From contig NZ_JABBPE010000015.1 in NCBI RefSeq assembly GCF_012927455.1, positions 558,001-622,000 on the forward strand: a DNA stretch of 64,000 bases, read 5' to 3'. The stretch comes from Polaromonas sp. Lineage in GTDB: Bacteria > Pseudomonadota > Gammaproteobacteria > Burkholderiales > Burkholderiaceae_C. Position numbers and translations under genes: made by a program. The notes under the pieces are model-generated. The model did not search any database, had not been told where the DNA came from, and saw only the letters and a program-made list of their open reading frames with translations. Below, one piece after another: positions 36,637 through 45,932 of this stretch (positions within the stretch are counted from its first letter, which is position 1; each line of letters begins with the position of its first letter).

Positions 36637-37574
36637 CCACACCCCCCAATTCCGCCCAGCTTGACGCCTTTCGCGGCATCTGGCCTGCCCTGCTCACGCC
36701 GCTCAATGCTGACCTGGGCATCGACCACGCCCGGTTCGCGGCACACTGCAAGTCGCTGATCGCCCGGGGCTGTCCTGGCGTGACGGCCTTCGGCACCACC
36801 GGCGAAGGTCCGTCGTTTTCCGTGGCCGAGCGCAAGGAAGCCATCGAGCAGCTGATTGCCAATGGCATCCCGGCCGCGCACATCATGGTGTCCACCAGCT
36901 GCGCCGCCCTTCCCGAGACGCTTGAGCTGACGCGCCATGCGGTCAACGCCGGCGTACACGGCTGCCTGATGCTCCCGCCGTTTTTCCTCAAGGGCGTGTC
37001 CGACCAGGGCGTCATCGACAGCTACCGCTACGTGATCGACGGCATGGGCCAGGACCTGCCAAAACTCAAGCTTTACCTGTACCACATCCCGCAGGTGACG
37101 GGCGTCAGCCTGTCGCACCATGTCATTGCCGCGCTCAAGCAGCAGTACCCCGACACCATTCTGGGCATCAAGGACAGCGCCTGCACGACCGCGCATTCCA
37201 TCGGCCTGGCCGAGGCTTTCATGAAGGACATGACGGTGTATGTTGGCTTCGAGCCCGACCTGCCGGAAATGGGCCGGCGCGGCAGCACGGGCGCCATCAG
37301 CGGCCTGGCCAACTTCATGCCGCGCGTGGTTGATCGCCTGGTGACGCAGCCTGATGAGCCCACCACGCCGGCCGAACGCCAGCGCGTGGTCCAGCTGATC
37401 GGCCTGCTCGATGGCTATTCGCTGATGCCAGCGCTCAAGGGCATCATGGCCATGCTGAGCGGCGAGCCCGCGTGGCTGCGCGTGCGCGCGCCGCTGGTGG
37501 CGCTGACCGCCGACGAGTTCAAGGCGCTGGAAAAGTCTATCCGGGCATTTGGCATCGATCCCGAATCCGACTGA
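36633..37574 (+). CDS. DHDPS/NAL-family aldolase, probable 2-keto-3-deoxy sugar acid aldolase
   Basis: A 313-residue class I aldolase barrel with GTTGEGPSFSVAERK, the catalytic Tyr in LYLYHIPQVTG and the Schiff-base Lys in ILGIKDSACT. In this context it would cleave a 2-keto-3-deoxy-aldonate to pyruvate and an aldehyde, as in L-fucose pathways of Burkholderia. ATG 36633 overlaps the GntR stop (ATGA); the longer frame from 36612 is less likely. Confidence 0.87.
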   Translation: MTTPPNSAQLDAFRGIWPALLTPLNADLGIDHARFAAHCKSLIARGCPGVTAFGTTGEGPSFSVAERKEAIEQLIANGIPAAHIMVSTSCAALPETLELTRHAVNAGVHGCLMLPPFFLKGVSDQGVIDSYRYVIDGMGQDLPKLKLYLYHIPQVTGVSLSHHVIAALKQQYPDTILGIKDSACTTAHSIGLAEAFMKDMTVYVGFEPDLPEMGRRGSTGAISGLANFMPRVVDRLVTQPDEPTTPAERQRVVQLIGLLDGYSLMPALKGIMAMLSGEPAWLRVRAPLVALTADEFKALEKSIRAFGIDPESD

Positions 37575-37642
37575 ACCCGGCCTGCCGATGGCCCCGATTT
37601 TTTTGACAAATTAGCCAACCGATTAACGACAAGGAGACAACC

Positions 37643-38659
37643 ATGACCCATTCCCTGCTTCGCCGCACCCTGCTGGCCACTGCTTCGGCCATCGTGCTGA
37701 TGGGCGCCCTGCTGCTTTACCCCCAACAGGCCCAGGCCCAGAACAAGGTGCTGCTGCGCGTTTCAACCCCAGCCGTGCCCGACGACTGGCATGCCAAGAT
37801 GTGGACCGTCTTCAAGGACAACCTGGAAAAGTCCGCGCCCGGCGAATTCGACGTGCAAATCAACCTGAACGCCACGCTGTTCAAGCAGGGCACCGAGCCG
37901 ACGGCCATGGCGCGCGGCAACCTGGAGCTGTCGTCAATCTCCGCGTTCGACATTGCCAAGCTGGTGCCCGAGTTCTCGATCTTCACCGCCGGCTACGTCA
38001 TCACGGGCCCGGAGCACCAGCAAAAGGTGTTTAACGGCCCCATCGGTGCCGAGATGTTCAAGGCCGTGGCGGAGAAGATGGATGTGACGCCGCTGTCCAC
38101 CGTCTACCTTGGCACCCGGCAGATCAACCTGCGTGACCCGCGCAACGTCAAGGTTCCGGCTGACCTCAAGGGAATCAAGCTGCGCATGCCCAGTTCGAAG
38201 GAATGGCTGTTCCTGGGCGAAGCGCTGGGCGCAACCGCCACGCCGCTGGCGTTTGGCGAGGTCTACCTGGGCCTGAAGACCGGCACCATCGACGGCCAGG
38301 ACAATCCGCTGCCCTCGGTGCGCGCCGCCAAGTTCTATGAAGTGACCAAACAGATCGTGCTGACCAGCCATCTTGTCGATGGCATCTTCATCGCCATTTC
38401 CAGCAAGGCCCTGAACGCAATGACGCCTGTGCAACAGCAAAAGGTCAAGGCGGCAGCACAGGCCGCGTCAGGCTACAACAACGAGAACCGCCTGAAGGAA
38501 GAAGGCCAACTGGTGGATTTCTTCAAGCAGCAGGGCCTGCAGGTCACCACGCCGGATGTGGACGCCTTCCGCAAGTCGGTGCAAACGACCTACCAGAATT
38601 CCGACTACGCCAAGGTCTGGCCCAAAGGCTTGCTTGAGCGCATCAATGCGACCAAGTAA
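37643..38659 (+). CDS. TRAP transporter periplasmic binding protein DctP
   Basis: A 338-residue DctP protein with a signal peptide cut near QAQAQN. The carboxylate-binding Arg region reads LKGIKLRMPSSKEWL and QDNPLPSV follows. First of three TRAP genes. The ligand is probably an organic or sugar acid. AAGGAG precedes the ATG. Confidence 0.93.
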   Translation: MTHSLLRRTLLATASAIVLMGALLLYPQQAQAQNKVLLRVSTPAVPDDWHAKMWTVFKDNLEKSAPGEFDVQINLNATLFKQGTEPTAMARGNLELSSISAFDIAKLVPEFSIFTAGYVITGPEHQQKVFNGPIGAEMFKAVAEKMDVTPLSTVYLGTRQINLRDPRNVKVPADLKGIKLRMPSSKEWLFLGEALGATATPLAFGEVYLGLKTGTIDGQDNPLPSVRAAKFYEVTKQIVLTSHLVDGIFIAISSKALNAMTPVQQQKVKAAAQAASGYNNENRLKEEGQLVDFFKQQGLQVTTPDVDAFRKSVQTTYQNSDYAKVWPKGLLERINATK

Positions 38660-38684
38660 ACGCAGCGCGCCTGTTTGAATCATC

Positions 38685-39164
38685 ATGAAAAGCTGGTTCC
38701 AAAAATCCGCCAATGTGATTGGCGGCGGACTGTTCCTGACCCTGTTCATCGTATTTGTGGTCCAGGTCACAGCGCGCTTTGGCTTCAACAAGCCGATGGC
38801 GTGGACCGACGAAGCCGCCGTGATTTTGTATGTCTGGGTCATCTTGTGGGCGGCCGCGTTTGTGGTGCCCGAGCGCGAGCATGTGGTGTTCGACCTGCTG
38901 TGGAACAGCGTCAGCCAGCGTGCCCGCCAAGTGATGCAGATCGTCGGCAACCTGCTGATCGGCGGCCTGGCGTTGTACAGCATCCCGGCTAGCTGGGACT
39001 ATGTGCATTTCATGGCCCGGGAAGGAACACCGGTGCTGGGCGTGTCCTTCATGTGGGTCTTTCTGCCCTTCGTGCTGCTGCTGGCGGCACTGGTGATTCG
39101 CTCGGCTTTAGCCATCTGGAACGCGGCTTTAGGTATTGGTCTTGAAGCGGAGCTGCGCATATGA
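38685..39164 (+). CDS. TRAP transporter small membrane subunit DctQ
   Basis: A 159-residue protein with four membrane segments, FNKPMAWTDEAAVILYVWVI and PEREHVVFDLLW as typical DctQ motifs. The stop overlaps the dctM start by 4 bp. Confidence 0.92.
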   Translation: MKSWFQKSANVIGGGLFLTLFIVFVVQVTARFGFNKPMAWTDEAAVILYVWVILWAAAFVVPEREHVVFDLLWNSVSQRARQVMQIVGNLLIGGLALYSIPASWDYVHFMAREGTPVLGVSFMWVFLPFVLLLAALVIRSALAIWNAALGIGLEAELRI

Positions 39165-40459
39165 CGTCCGGAATTCTGGTTCTCTCCCTCGTCCTGGTGG
39201 CGGGCATGGCGCTGCGCATGCCCATCGGCTTTTCAATGCTGGCTGCCGGCATTGCCTACCTGATTGCCAAGCAGCAGGACATCGGCCTGGTGGCCGAGCA
39301 GGTCGGCAACGGGCTGTACAACAGCTACGTGCTGCTGGCCGTGCCGCTGTTTGTGTTTGCCGCGAACATCATGAATGCCGGCACCGTCAGCGAGCGGATC
39401 TTCGACTTTTGCCGCATCCTGGTCGGGCGCATGCGCGGCGGGCTGGCGCAAGTTGACATTCTGGTCAGCGTGGTGTTTTCGGGCATGAGCGGCAGCGCCA
39501 TTGCCGACGCCGCCGGGCCGGGCCTGGTGACGATTCGCCAGATGCTGAAAAAGCCCGAATACAGCCGGGGTTTTGCCGGCGCCGTGGTTGTGGCCAGCGC
39601 CACGCTCGGCCCCATTATTCCGCCGTCGATTCCCATGGTGATTTACGCCATGGTGTCGGGCGCGTCGGTGGGCGCGCTGTTCCTGGGCGGTGTGGTGCCG
39701 GGCTTCCTGATGGCCATCTTGATGATGGTGGTCGTGCATTTCATTGCCGTGAAGCGCAACATGCCGCGCGAAGCCAAGATACCCCTGAACGAATGGCCGG
39801 CCATCATCTACCGGGGCGCCCTGCCGCTGTCCATGCCCATCGTGCTGCTGGGCGGCATTTATTCGGGCGCCTTCACCCCGACCGAGGCGGCGGCGGTGGC
39901 AGCCTTCCATGCCTTGATTTTGGCCGGCGTCGTGTACCGGGCGCTGACCTGGCGCACCTTCTGGGGCGTCGTCATGGAGTCCACTCGGGGCAGCGCGGTC
40001 ATCACCATGATTCTGGCGGGCTCCTTCATCCTGAACTATGCCTTCACCGCCGAAGGCGTGCCACAGGCCATGGCGCTGTGGGTGGACAGCATGCATTTCT
40101 CCCAGATCGGCTTTTTGCTGATGGTCAACGTGATGTTCCTGGTGCTGGGCTGCTTCCTGGATGTGTCGGTGCTGCTGCTGGTGTTCGTGCCGATGCTGCT
40201 GCCGGCGGCCAAGCTGCTGGGCGTGGATTTGGTGCATTTCGGCGTGCTGGTGGTGCTGAACATGATGATTGGGCTGATCCATCCACCCTTCGGCATGCTG
40301 CTTTTCGTCACCAAGGCGCTGACCGGCATTCCAATTGCCGAGATGATGAAGGAAGGCTGGCCTTTCTTGGTCATGCTCTTACTGCTGCTGCTGGCCATGA
40401 CATTCTTTCCCCAGATCGTGCTGTGGCTGCCGCAGACCATGGGCTACGGGGGCAAGTAA
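39161..40459 (+). CDS. TRAP transporter large membrane subunit DctM
   Basis: A 432-residue permease with about twelve membrane segments. Family motifs GMSGSAIADAAGPGLVTI, PPSIPMVIYAMVSGASVGALF, GAFTPTEAAAVAAFHAL and LIHPPFGMLLFV are clear. It drives sodium-coupled uptake of the DctP ligand. The next gene starts immediately after the stop. Confidence 0.95.
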   Translation: MTSGILVLSLVLVAGMALRMPIGFSMLAAGIAYLIAKQQDIGLVAEQVGNGLYNSYVLLAVPLFVFAANIMNAGTVSERIFDFCRILVGRMRGGLAQVDILVSVVFSGMSGSAIADAAGPGLVTIRQMLKKPEYSRGFAGAVVVASATLGPIIPPSIPMVIYAMVSGASVGALFLGGVVPGFLMAILMMVVVHFIAVKRNMPREAKIPLNEWPAIIYRGALPLSMPIVLLGGIYSGAFTPTEAAAVAAFHALILAGVVYRALTWRTFWGVVMESTRGSAVITMILAGSFILNYAFTAEGVPQAMALWVDSMHFSQIGFLLMVNVMFLVLGCFLDVSVLLLVFVPMLLPAAKLLGVDLVHFGVLVVLNMMIGLIHPPFGMLLFVTKALTGIPIAEMMKEGWPFLVMLLLLLLAMTFFPQIVLWLPQTMGYGGK

Positions 40460-41407
40460 ATGACCAGCGATTCAAGCGCGTCCAGCCGCAAAACGGTTGA
40501 CGTGGTCTGCGTCGCCAGCTGGAACGCTGACTTGGTGTCCCACGTCGCCCGACCCCTGGCGCGCGGCGAGACGCTGATGGCCAGTGCTTTCAGCATCAGC
40601 CCCGGCGGCAAAGGCAGCAATGCCGCTGTCGCCGCAGCCCGCCAGGGTGCCCGCGTGGCGCTGATTGCGCGCATTGGAGACGATGAGTTTGGGCGCATGG
40701 GCCTGGCGCTGTGGCACGGCGAAGGCATTGCCACCGGCCATGTCGAATGCGCCCCCGGCGAGCGCAGTGGCGTGGCGCAAATCCTGGTCTACGCCGACGG
40801 CGACAACAGCATTGCCGTCTATCCGGGTGCCGGCGCCGGTCTGGGCGCACAGCAGGTGCAGGCGGCCGGCGCTTTGCTGGCCGGCTGCCGCGTCGTCATG
40901 GCGTCGTGCGAAGTCCCGATTGAAGCTGCGCTGCAGGCTTTTCAAATGGCCCACGGCAGCGCTGGCAAGGCCCTCACCATTTTGAATCCCGCACCGGCAC
41001 GCCCGCTGCCCGATGAATTGCTGGCACGGGTGGACGTGCTCACGCCCAATGAGAGCGAGCTGTTTCAGCTGGCGGGCGCGGCGCACGCGGGGTCGATTGA
41101 TGCGGCAGCGGCGCAGTTGCTGACACGCGGCGTTGGCGCCGTGCTGGTCACGCTGGGCGCTGCCGGTTGCCGGCTTTATCAGCGCGACCAGGCGCCGGTC
41201 GAAGTCGCGGGCAGGGCCATGGCTGTGCGCGACACCGTAGGCGCCGGCGACACCTTCACCGGCGCGCTGGCGGCCGCCCTGGCGCGCGGCGAAGCGCTGG
41301 CCGGCGCCATGCAGTGGGCCAATGCCGCTGCGGCACTGTCGGTCACGCGTGCGGGAGCGATTGAGGGTATTCCGACGCTGGCGGCGGTGGCTGCCTTGCT
41401 GACGTAG
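40460..41407 (+). CDS. PfkB/ribokinase-family sugar kinase
   Basis: A 315-residue ribokinase-fold kinase with SISPGGKGSNAAVAAARQGA, LTPNESELFQLAG and the catalytic-base motif RDTVGAGDTFTGALAAAL. Its start follows dctM directly, so it belongs to the same operon. Substrate is unclear: ribokinase-like or a keto-deoxy sugar acid kinase. Confidence 0.9.
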   Translation: MTSDSSASSRKTVDVVCVASWNADLVSHVARPLARGETLMASAFSISPGGKGSNAAVAAARQGARVALIARIGDDEFGRMGLALWHGEGIATGHVECAPGERSGVAQILVYADGDNSIAVYPGAGAGLGAQQVQAAGALLAGCRVVMASCEVPIEAALQAFQMAHGSAGKALTILNPAPARPLPDELLARVDVLTPNESELFQLAGAAHAGSIDAAAAQLLTRGVGAVLVTLGAAGCRLYQRDQAPVEVAGRAMAVRDTVGAGDTFTGALAAALARGEALAGAMQWANAAAALSVTRAGAIEGIPTLAAVAALLT

Positions 41408-41571
41408 AGGTCTTTTCAGTGTCGATGTTTCCCGAGAGAATTTTCCGGGGTTCTGCCGCATACCCCGGATAGCGAAGATGACGAAGGTCCACGGACACTC
41501 ACGCTTGATCTTGAAGGTCGAGCCCGAGCGAATTAAAGCGCCGCTAGGTCATCCGACTTTTTCTTGTTCAC

Positions 41572-43047
41572 CTACAACTCTGCTTCCGGAGCAAGTACCA
41601 AGTTGCGCAATGTGCGGCGGTAAGTTACCACTGCGATGGCGAGCGCTACGACGATCAGAATCGCCGCGACTGCGAACGTGATCCGCATACCCGAGGCAAC
41701 GGCCTCGGGAAGCGCTGTGGTGATGTCGGCCGTCACCGATGCAAACGCGAACACGGCGCCCATGACGGATGCACCGGTAATAAGCCCGAGATTGCGCGAC
41801 AGGCTGAGCAGGCCTGAAATGACGCCCCGCTGATCTGCGCGAACATCGGTCATGACGGCGGTGTTGTTGGCCGTCATGAACAGCGCATAGCCGACGGTGA
41901 TGACGACCATGGGAGCGATATAGCCGGGGATGCCGAGCGTCGCCGGCAGCATGGACAGAATGAAGGATCCAACCACCATTCCAATGAGCCCAACAAGGGT
42001 CATGCGTTGTGCGCCAAAACGGTCCGCAATGCGACCGGCCGGCACACCGGTCAGCGCGGCGGCAAGCGGGCCGACCGACAACACTAGTCCAACCATGGCC
42101 GCATCGAGTCCAAGCGCACGAGAGAGATAGAACGGCCCGACCACCAGCGTCGCCATCATCACCGTCGAGACAAGCGCGCTCATGGCAAGGCTCGCACTCA
42201 GCGCGGGATCGCTGAACATCGCCAATCGGATCAAAGGTGACGCAGCTCTCGACTCGGCGAGCACGAAGAGGCCGACACCGAAGAACGCAGCGGACAGCAG
42301 CGCCAGGTTTAGCGGACCGAAACTGCCCCGCCCTATCGTCATGGCAAGGGCATACGCCGCGAGCGTCAGAGCCAGCAGCAGCGTGCCCACCTTGTCGAAG
42401 CCGGCACTGTCGGTCTTCGGCCCGCGGCGATCCACCGGCAGGTAGTGATGCGCGAGAGAAAAAGCCAGGAGTCCCAGCGGTAGGTTGACGAGGAAGATGG
42501 CCCGCCAACTGAGTCCGGCGATAAGAACGCCGCCAAGCGATGGACCGAGCGCGGTGCCAATCGCGGACATGGTTGCCAGCAGCCCCATGGCGCTACCGGT
42601 CTTGGCCTTCGGCACTATCTCACTGACAAAAGCCATGGTGAGGGCCATCATGATGGCCGCGCCCAAGCCCTGCGCCGCCCGGGCGGCAATTAGCAGCCAG
42701 AGTGTGGGCGCAACGCCGCACAAGCTGGATGCCACCGTAAACAGGAAGATTCCGGCCAGTAGCAGCCGGCGGCGGCCGATGATGTCACCGAGCCGTCCGA
42801 CGCTGACGATCAGGGTGGTGATGGCGAGCAGATAAGCCAGGACTATCCACTGGACCTGCTGGAAGGAGGCATCGAATGCCTGTGCCAAAGTCGGCAGCCC
42901 CACATTGGCGATGCTGGTGCCGAGCGAGGACAGCAACATGGATAGCGAAAGACTGGCAAGCGCCCACCGAACCGGAGATGTCCGTTGCGCACTTCCGGCA
43001 CTTCCAGCGACTGCCTCATCTCGTCCTGCAATGATTGACTTCAACAT
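41572..43047 (-). CDS. DHA2-type (EmrB/QacA) MFS drug exporter
   Basis: A 491-residue transporter with about fourteen membrane segments. DHA2 motifs: SIANVGLPTLAQAF, GRLGDIIGRRRLLLAG (motif A) and GPSLGGVLIAGLSWRAIFLVNLP (motif C). It is probably a multidrug or metabolite exporter. It is divergent from the LysR gene, the usual sign of regulation by that protein. The 164 bp after its stop hold no gene I recognise. Confidence 0.92.
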   Translation of the reverse strand: MLKSIIAGRDEAVAGSAGSAQRTSPVRWALASLSLSMLLSSLGTSIANVGLPTLAQAFDASFQQVQWIVLAYLLAITTLIVSVGRLGDIIGRRRLLLAGIFLFTVASSLCGVAPTLWLLIAARAAQGLGAAIMMALTMAFVSEIVPKAKTGSAMGLLATMSAIGTALGPSLGGVLIAGLSWRAIFLVNLPLGLLAFSLAHHYLPVDRRGPKTDSAGFDKVGTLLLALTLAAYALAMTIGRGSFGPLNLALLSAAFFGVGLFVLAESRAASPLIRLAMFSDPALSASLAMSALVSTVMMATLVVGPFYLSRALGLDAAMVGLVLSVGPLAAALTGVPAGRIADRFGAQRMTLVGLIGMVVGSFILSMLPATLGIPGYIAPMVVITVGYALFMTANNTAVMTDVRADQRGVISGLLSLSRNLGLITGASVMGAVFAFASVTADITTALPEAVASGMRITFAVAAILIVVALAIAVVTYRRTLRNLVLAPEAEL

Positions 43048-43186
43048 GAATTCCTTCCTCTAACGACGCCCGAAATGGCTGATATGCAAGCGTAGTTCTT
43101 TGTCTGACATAGCGGAAGGCGCTCCGTTTTCACTTTATCCGTGCGTTTGACGCCATATCACGATCAAACTGCGCTATGGTCGATGC

Positions 43187-44083
43187 ATGGCTACACCCGA
43201 TCTCAACTTGCTAGTCACCCTGGATGTGCTGCTCGCGGAAGGCAGCGTGGCGCGCGCAGCGCAGCGGTTGCGGCTGAGCCCGTCGGCGATGAGCCGGGCG
43301 CTGGCGCGATTACGTGAGACGACGGGCGATCCGCTGCTGGTCAGGGCTGGACGAGGTCTCGTTCCCACACCCCGAGCGCTCGAACTCCGCGAGCGGGTCA
43401 GCCAGCTGGTGCAGGACGCAGAAGCGGCTCTACGCCCTGCCGGGAAGATCAAGCTCAAACAGCTGGTCAGAACCTTCACGCTGCGGACCAGTGAAGGTTT
43501 TGTGGAAAATTTCGGGCCGGCGCTGATTGCTCGCGTCGGCAAGGAAGCACCCGGCGTGCGGCTGCGCTTTGTGCAGAAGCCCAACAAAGACAGCACGCCA
43601 CTTCGCGACGGCGCTGTCGATCTGGAAACTGGAGTTATCGGAATGGCGACTGGTCCGGAGGTGCGAGCGCAGGCCTTGTTCCGGGACCGTTTCATTGGCG
43701 TCGTGCGAATGGGGCACGCGCTGAGCCAGGGCGAGGTCACCCTTTCCCGTTATGCAGCTGGAAGGCATATCAGCATCTCGCGGCGAGGTCTCGATAAAGG
43801 ACCGATTGATGAAGCTTTGAGTACGCTGGGGCTGGAACGGGAGATCGTCACGATCGTCGGTGGCTTTTCGACCGCGCTGGCTCTCGCTCGGGCTTCCGAC
43901 CTGATCGCCAGTGTCCCCGAACGGCACACTGGAAACCTGCGCGACGAAATGCATAGTTTTTCCCTTCCGTTCTTCACACCCGAGGTCACGGTTTCATTGC
44001 TATGGCACCCACGGCTGAATGCCGATTTAGCGCATCGTTGGCTGCGCGGCCTTGTTCTGGATACCTGTGCGGCGATGCGCTGA
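43187..44083 (+). CDS. LysR-family regulator of the adjacent exporter
   Basis: A 298-residue LysR protein with the helix-turn-helix GSVARAAQRLRLSPSAMSRALARLRE and a periplasmic-binding-like effector domain. The divergent gap (43048-43186) should hold its site. The 243 bp after its stop hold a 50-bp repeat copy and no gene. Confidence 0.93.
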   Translation: MATPDLNLLVTLDVLLAEGSVARAAQRLRLSPSAMSRALARLRETTGDPLLVRAGRGLVPTPRALELRERVSQLVQDAEAALRPAGKIKLKQLVRTFTLRTSEGFVENFGPALIARVGKEAPGVRLRFVQKPNKDSTPLRDGAVDLETGVIGMATGPEVRAQALFRDRFIGVVRMGHALSQGEVTLSRYAAGRHISISRRGLDKGPIDEALSTLGLEREIVTIVGGFSTALALARASDLIASVPERHTGNLRDEMHSFSLPFFTPEVTVSLLWHPRLNADLAHRWLRGLVLDTCAAMR

Positions 44084-44242
44084 AGGGGTCATTCCATTTC
44101 CAGATCATTCGTGAACGCGAAGCGACGACAGTACAGACGTATAGCTAGCGAAGCCGACAAAGTGCACGGAATATTCTTTTTTTGAGGCGACCCACGTAGC
44201 GCATCCTGCAGTCAGCCGGGAAGCTAAAAAAGGCATTAAAAG

Positions 44243-44292
44243 TGCCTCTAGCCCAACAACAGCGAGCGCAAGTAGCTATTATAATGATAGCA
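44243..44292 (+). repeat. 50-bp interspersed repeat, copy F
   Basis: TGCCTCTAGCCCAACAACAG followed by the GAGCGCAAG block and AGCTATTATAATGATAGCA. It lies between the LysR gene and the end of otnI. Confidence 0.82.
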
Positions 44293-44326
44293 ACCACGCC
44301 ACTCTGCTGGCCAGCGGGGCGATTGA

Positions 44327-45148
44327 TCAGCGGCCCATGCCAGGCAATTTTTTCAGCCAGCCCAGCCCGGCCGAGGTGCCGCCGGGCTGCGCGCCCAGCC
44401 GCGGGTTGTATTCGCAGCCAATCCAGCCTTGCCAGCCGCAGGCTTGTGCCACCTCGTCAATCACGTCGAACAGGTAGGCAAAGTTGAGCTCACCGACATC
44501 GGGCTCGAAGCGCTCGGGCACCCCGGCGATCTGGAAATGCCCGACCTGGCCGGTCGGCAGATACTGGCGAATTTTGATGGCCAGGTCGCCCTCGACGATC
44601 TGACAGTGGTACAGATCCATCTGCACCTTGACATTGGGCGCGCCTATCAGCGCGATCAGTTCATGCGCCTGGTCTTGGCGGTTCAGGAAGAAGCCTGGAA
44701 TGTTGCGGGTGTTGATGGGCTCGATCAGCACATCCAGCCCGGCCTTGGCGGCTTCTGACGCAGCGTATTGCAGGCTGGCGATATAGCCGGCTTGCAGGCT
44801 GGTGCGCGCTACCCCGGCTGGCACCAGACCGGCCATCACATGGATGCGCGGACATTCCAGCGCCAGCGCGTAGTCGATGGCGCGCGCCATGCCGTCACGG
44901 GACTCGGCTTCGCGTCCGGGCAGGCAGGCCATGCCGCGTTCGCCGCCGGCCCAGTCGCCAGGTGGCGCGTTGAACAGCACTTGCTGCAAGCCGTTGCCTT
45001 GCAGCCGCGCCTTGATTTCAGCTGCCGGATGGTCGTAGGGAAAGAGAAATTCCACGGCCTTGAAGCCGTCGCTGGCGGCGGCCTCGAAGCGGTCGAGAAA
45101 ACTGAACTCGGGGTAAAGCATGGAGAGGTTGGCGGCAAATTGGGGCAT
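44327..45148 (-). CDS. otnI: 2-oxo-tetronate isomerase (hydroxypyruvate isomerase family)
   Basis: A 273-residue AP-endonuclease-type TIM barrel starting [20 protein letters not shown]. Metal ligands lie in [39 protein letters not shown] and IGCEYNPR. OtnI isomerises 2-dehydro-tetronates. Last gene of the ltnD-otnK-otnC-otnI operon, 67 bp after otnC. Confidence 0.92.
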   Translation of the reverse strand: MPQFAANLSMLYPEFSFLDRFEAAASDGFKAVEFLFPYDHPAAEIKARLQGNGLQQVLFNAPPGDWAGGERGMACLPGREAESRDGMARAIDYALALECPRIHVMAGLVPAGVARTSLQAGYIASLQYAASEAAKAGLDVLIEPINTRNIPGFFLNRQDQAHELIALIGAPNVKVQMDLYHCQIVEGDLAIKIRQYLPTGQVGHFQIAGVPERFEPDVGELNFAYLFDVIDEVAQACGWQGWIGCEYNPRLGAQPGGTSAGLGWLKKLPGMGR

Positions 45149-45215
45149 GGCGGTTTGACCTCGATGTGGCGGGTTGAAACGTAAAAACGCAGCGTAAAGG
45201 AGCTATCAGCGCAAG

Positions 45216-45932
45216 CTACCAGCGCGCGCCAAAATTCTGTCGCAATTCGTCGATCTGCGAGGCCGACAAGGGCGCGGGCATGGGCTGGCCGCTGGCTCGG
45301 CACTGCTGCCAGAGCCTGGCCGTTTCCTCCAGCTCTTCCAGCGTGGCCATGGCGGCAGCGGGCGAGTTGTGCCAGACGTTGGGGCCGAGGCGCTCCAGCA
45401 TGACGGCGCGGATGGGCGTACCCCTGGCGCCATACTGCTGGATGACTTGCGCAACCCGTTCTGCGGCTTGCGGGTCGCCGGGCCGGTGGTAGCGAATCAG
45501 CGGAACATGGCCGACTTTCATCACGAAGTACGGCGTCAGCGCCGGCAGCAACTCGCGCTGTTCGGTGCCAGCCTGCTGCGCTGGCTGCAGGCTGGCGGCC
45601 ACGCAGGCGCCGCTGTGGGTATGGATAACGCAGCTTATTTTATCATCAAATAATGCTGCAGCCCAATAGATATGGGCGTGAAGCGCTATTGTTTTGCTAG
45701 CACTTTCACCCCCGGTCTGCTGCGCCTTGTCGTCCAGCCGGGCCAGCCGGGCCGGGTCGAGTTGGCCCAGGCAGGCGTCGGTGGGCGTGATCAAAAAACC
45801 GCCGCCCTGCGCCGCGCCCAGCCGCACGCTGATGTTGCCGGCCGTGGCATGCACATAACCCCGGTCGAACAGGCTTTTGCCGATGCGGCAGATTTCTTCC
45901 CTGGCCTTGCTCTCTGTCAGCGCCGCGTTCAT
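45216..45932 (-). CDS. otnC: OtnC-like class II aldolase with repeat-derived segment and missing zinc ligand
   Basis: A 238-residue class II aldolase/adducin protein, longer than OtnC proteins of about 212 residues. The first two zinc ligands are His104 and His106 (CVIHTHSG). Where E. coli OtnC has the third ligand in LLANHGPVV, this protein reads MLERLGPNVW, with Leu182 at the His position. Residues 78-94 (ASKTIALHAHIYWAAAL) are encoded by a 50-bp repeat copy. The expected role is decarboxylation of 3-oxo-tetronate 4-phosphate to dihydroxyacetone phosphate; activity is less certain here. The start overlaps the otnK stop by 4 bp. Confidence 0.85.
   Translation of the reverse strand: MNAALTESKAREEICRIGKSLFDRGYVHATAGNISVRLGAAQGGGFLITPTDACLGQLDPARLARLDDKAQQTGGESASKTIALHAHIYWAAALFDDKISCVIHTHSGACVAASLQPAQQAGTEQRELLPALTPYFVMKVGHVPLIRYHRPGDPQAAERVAQVIQQYGARGTPIRAVMLERLGPNVWHNSPAAAMATLEELEETARLWQQCRASGQPMPAPLSASQIDELRQNFGARW
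45653..45702 (+). repeat. 50-bp interspersed repeat, copy G, inside otnC (antisense)
   Basis: ATGCTGCAGCCCAATAGATA followed by GGGCGTGAAG and GCGCTATTGTTTTGCTAGCA. The otnC frame runs through it on the other strand. Confidence 0.82.

Noticed and set aside
39233..40282. 349-codon minus-strand frame opposite dctM
   Set aside because: Very His/Gln-rich translation produced by the complement of hydrophobic codons; dctM on the other strand is a clear family member.
41478..41681. Small ORF or pseudogene between pfkB and the MFS gene
   Set aside because: The 67-residue translation (MTKVHGHSRLILKVEPERIK onward) matches nothing I recognise and overlaps the MFS 3' end.
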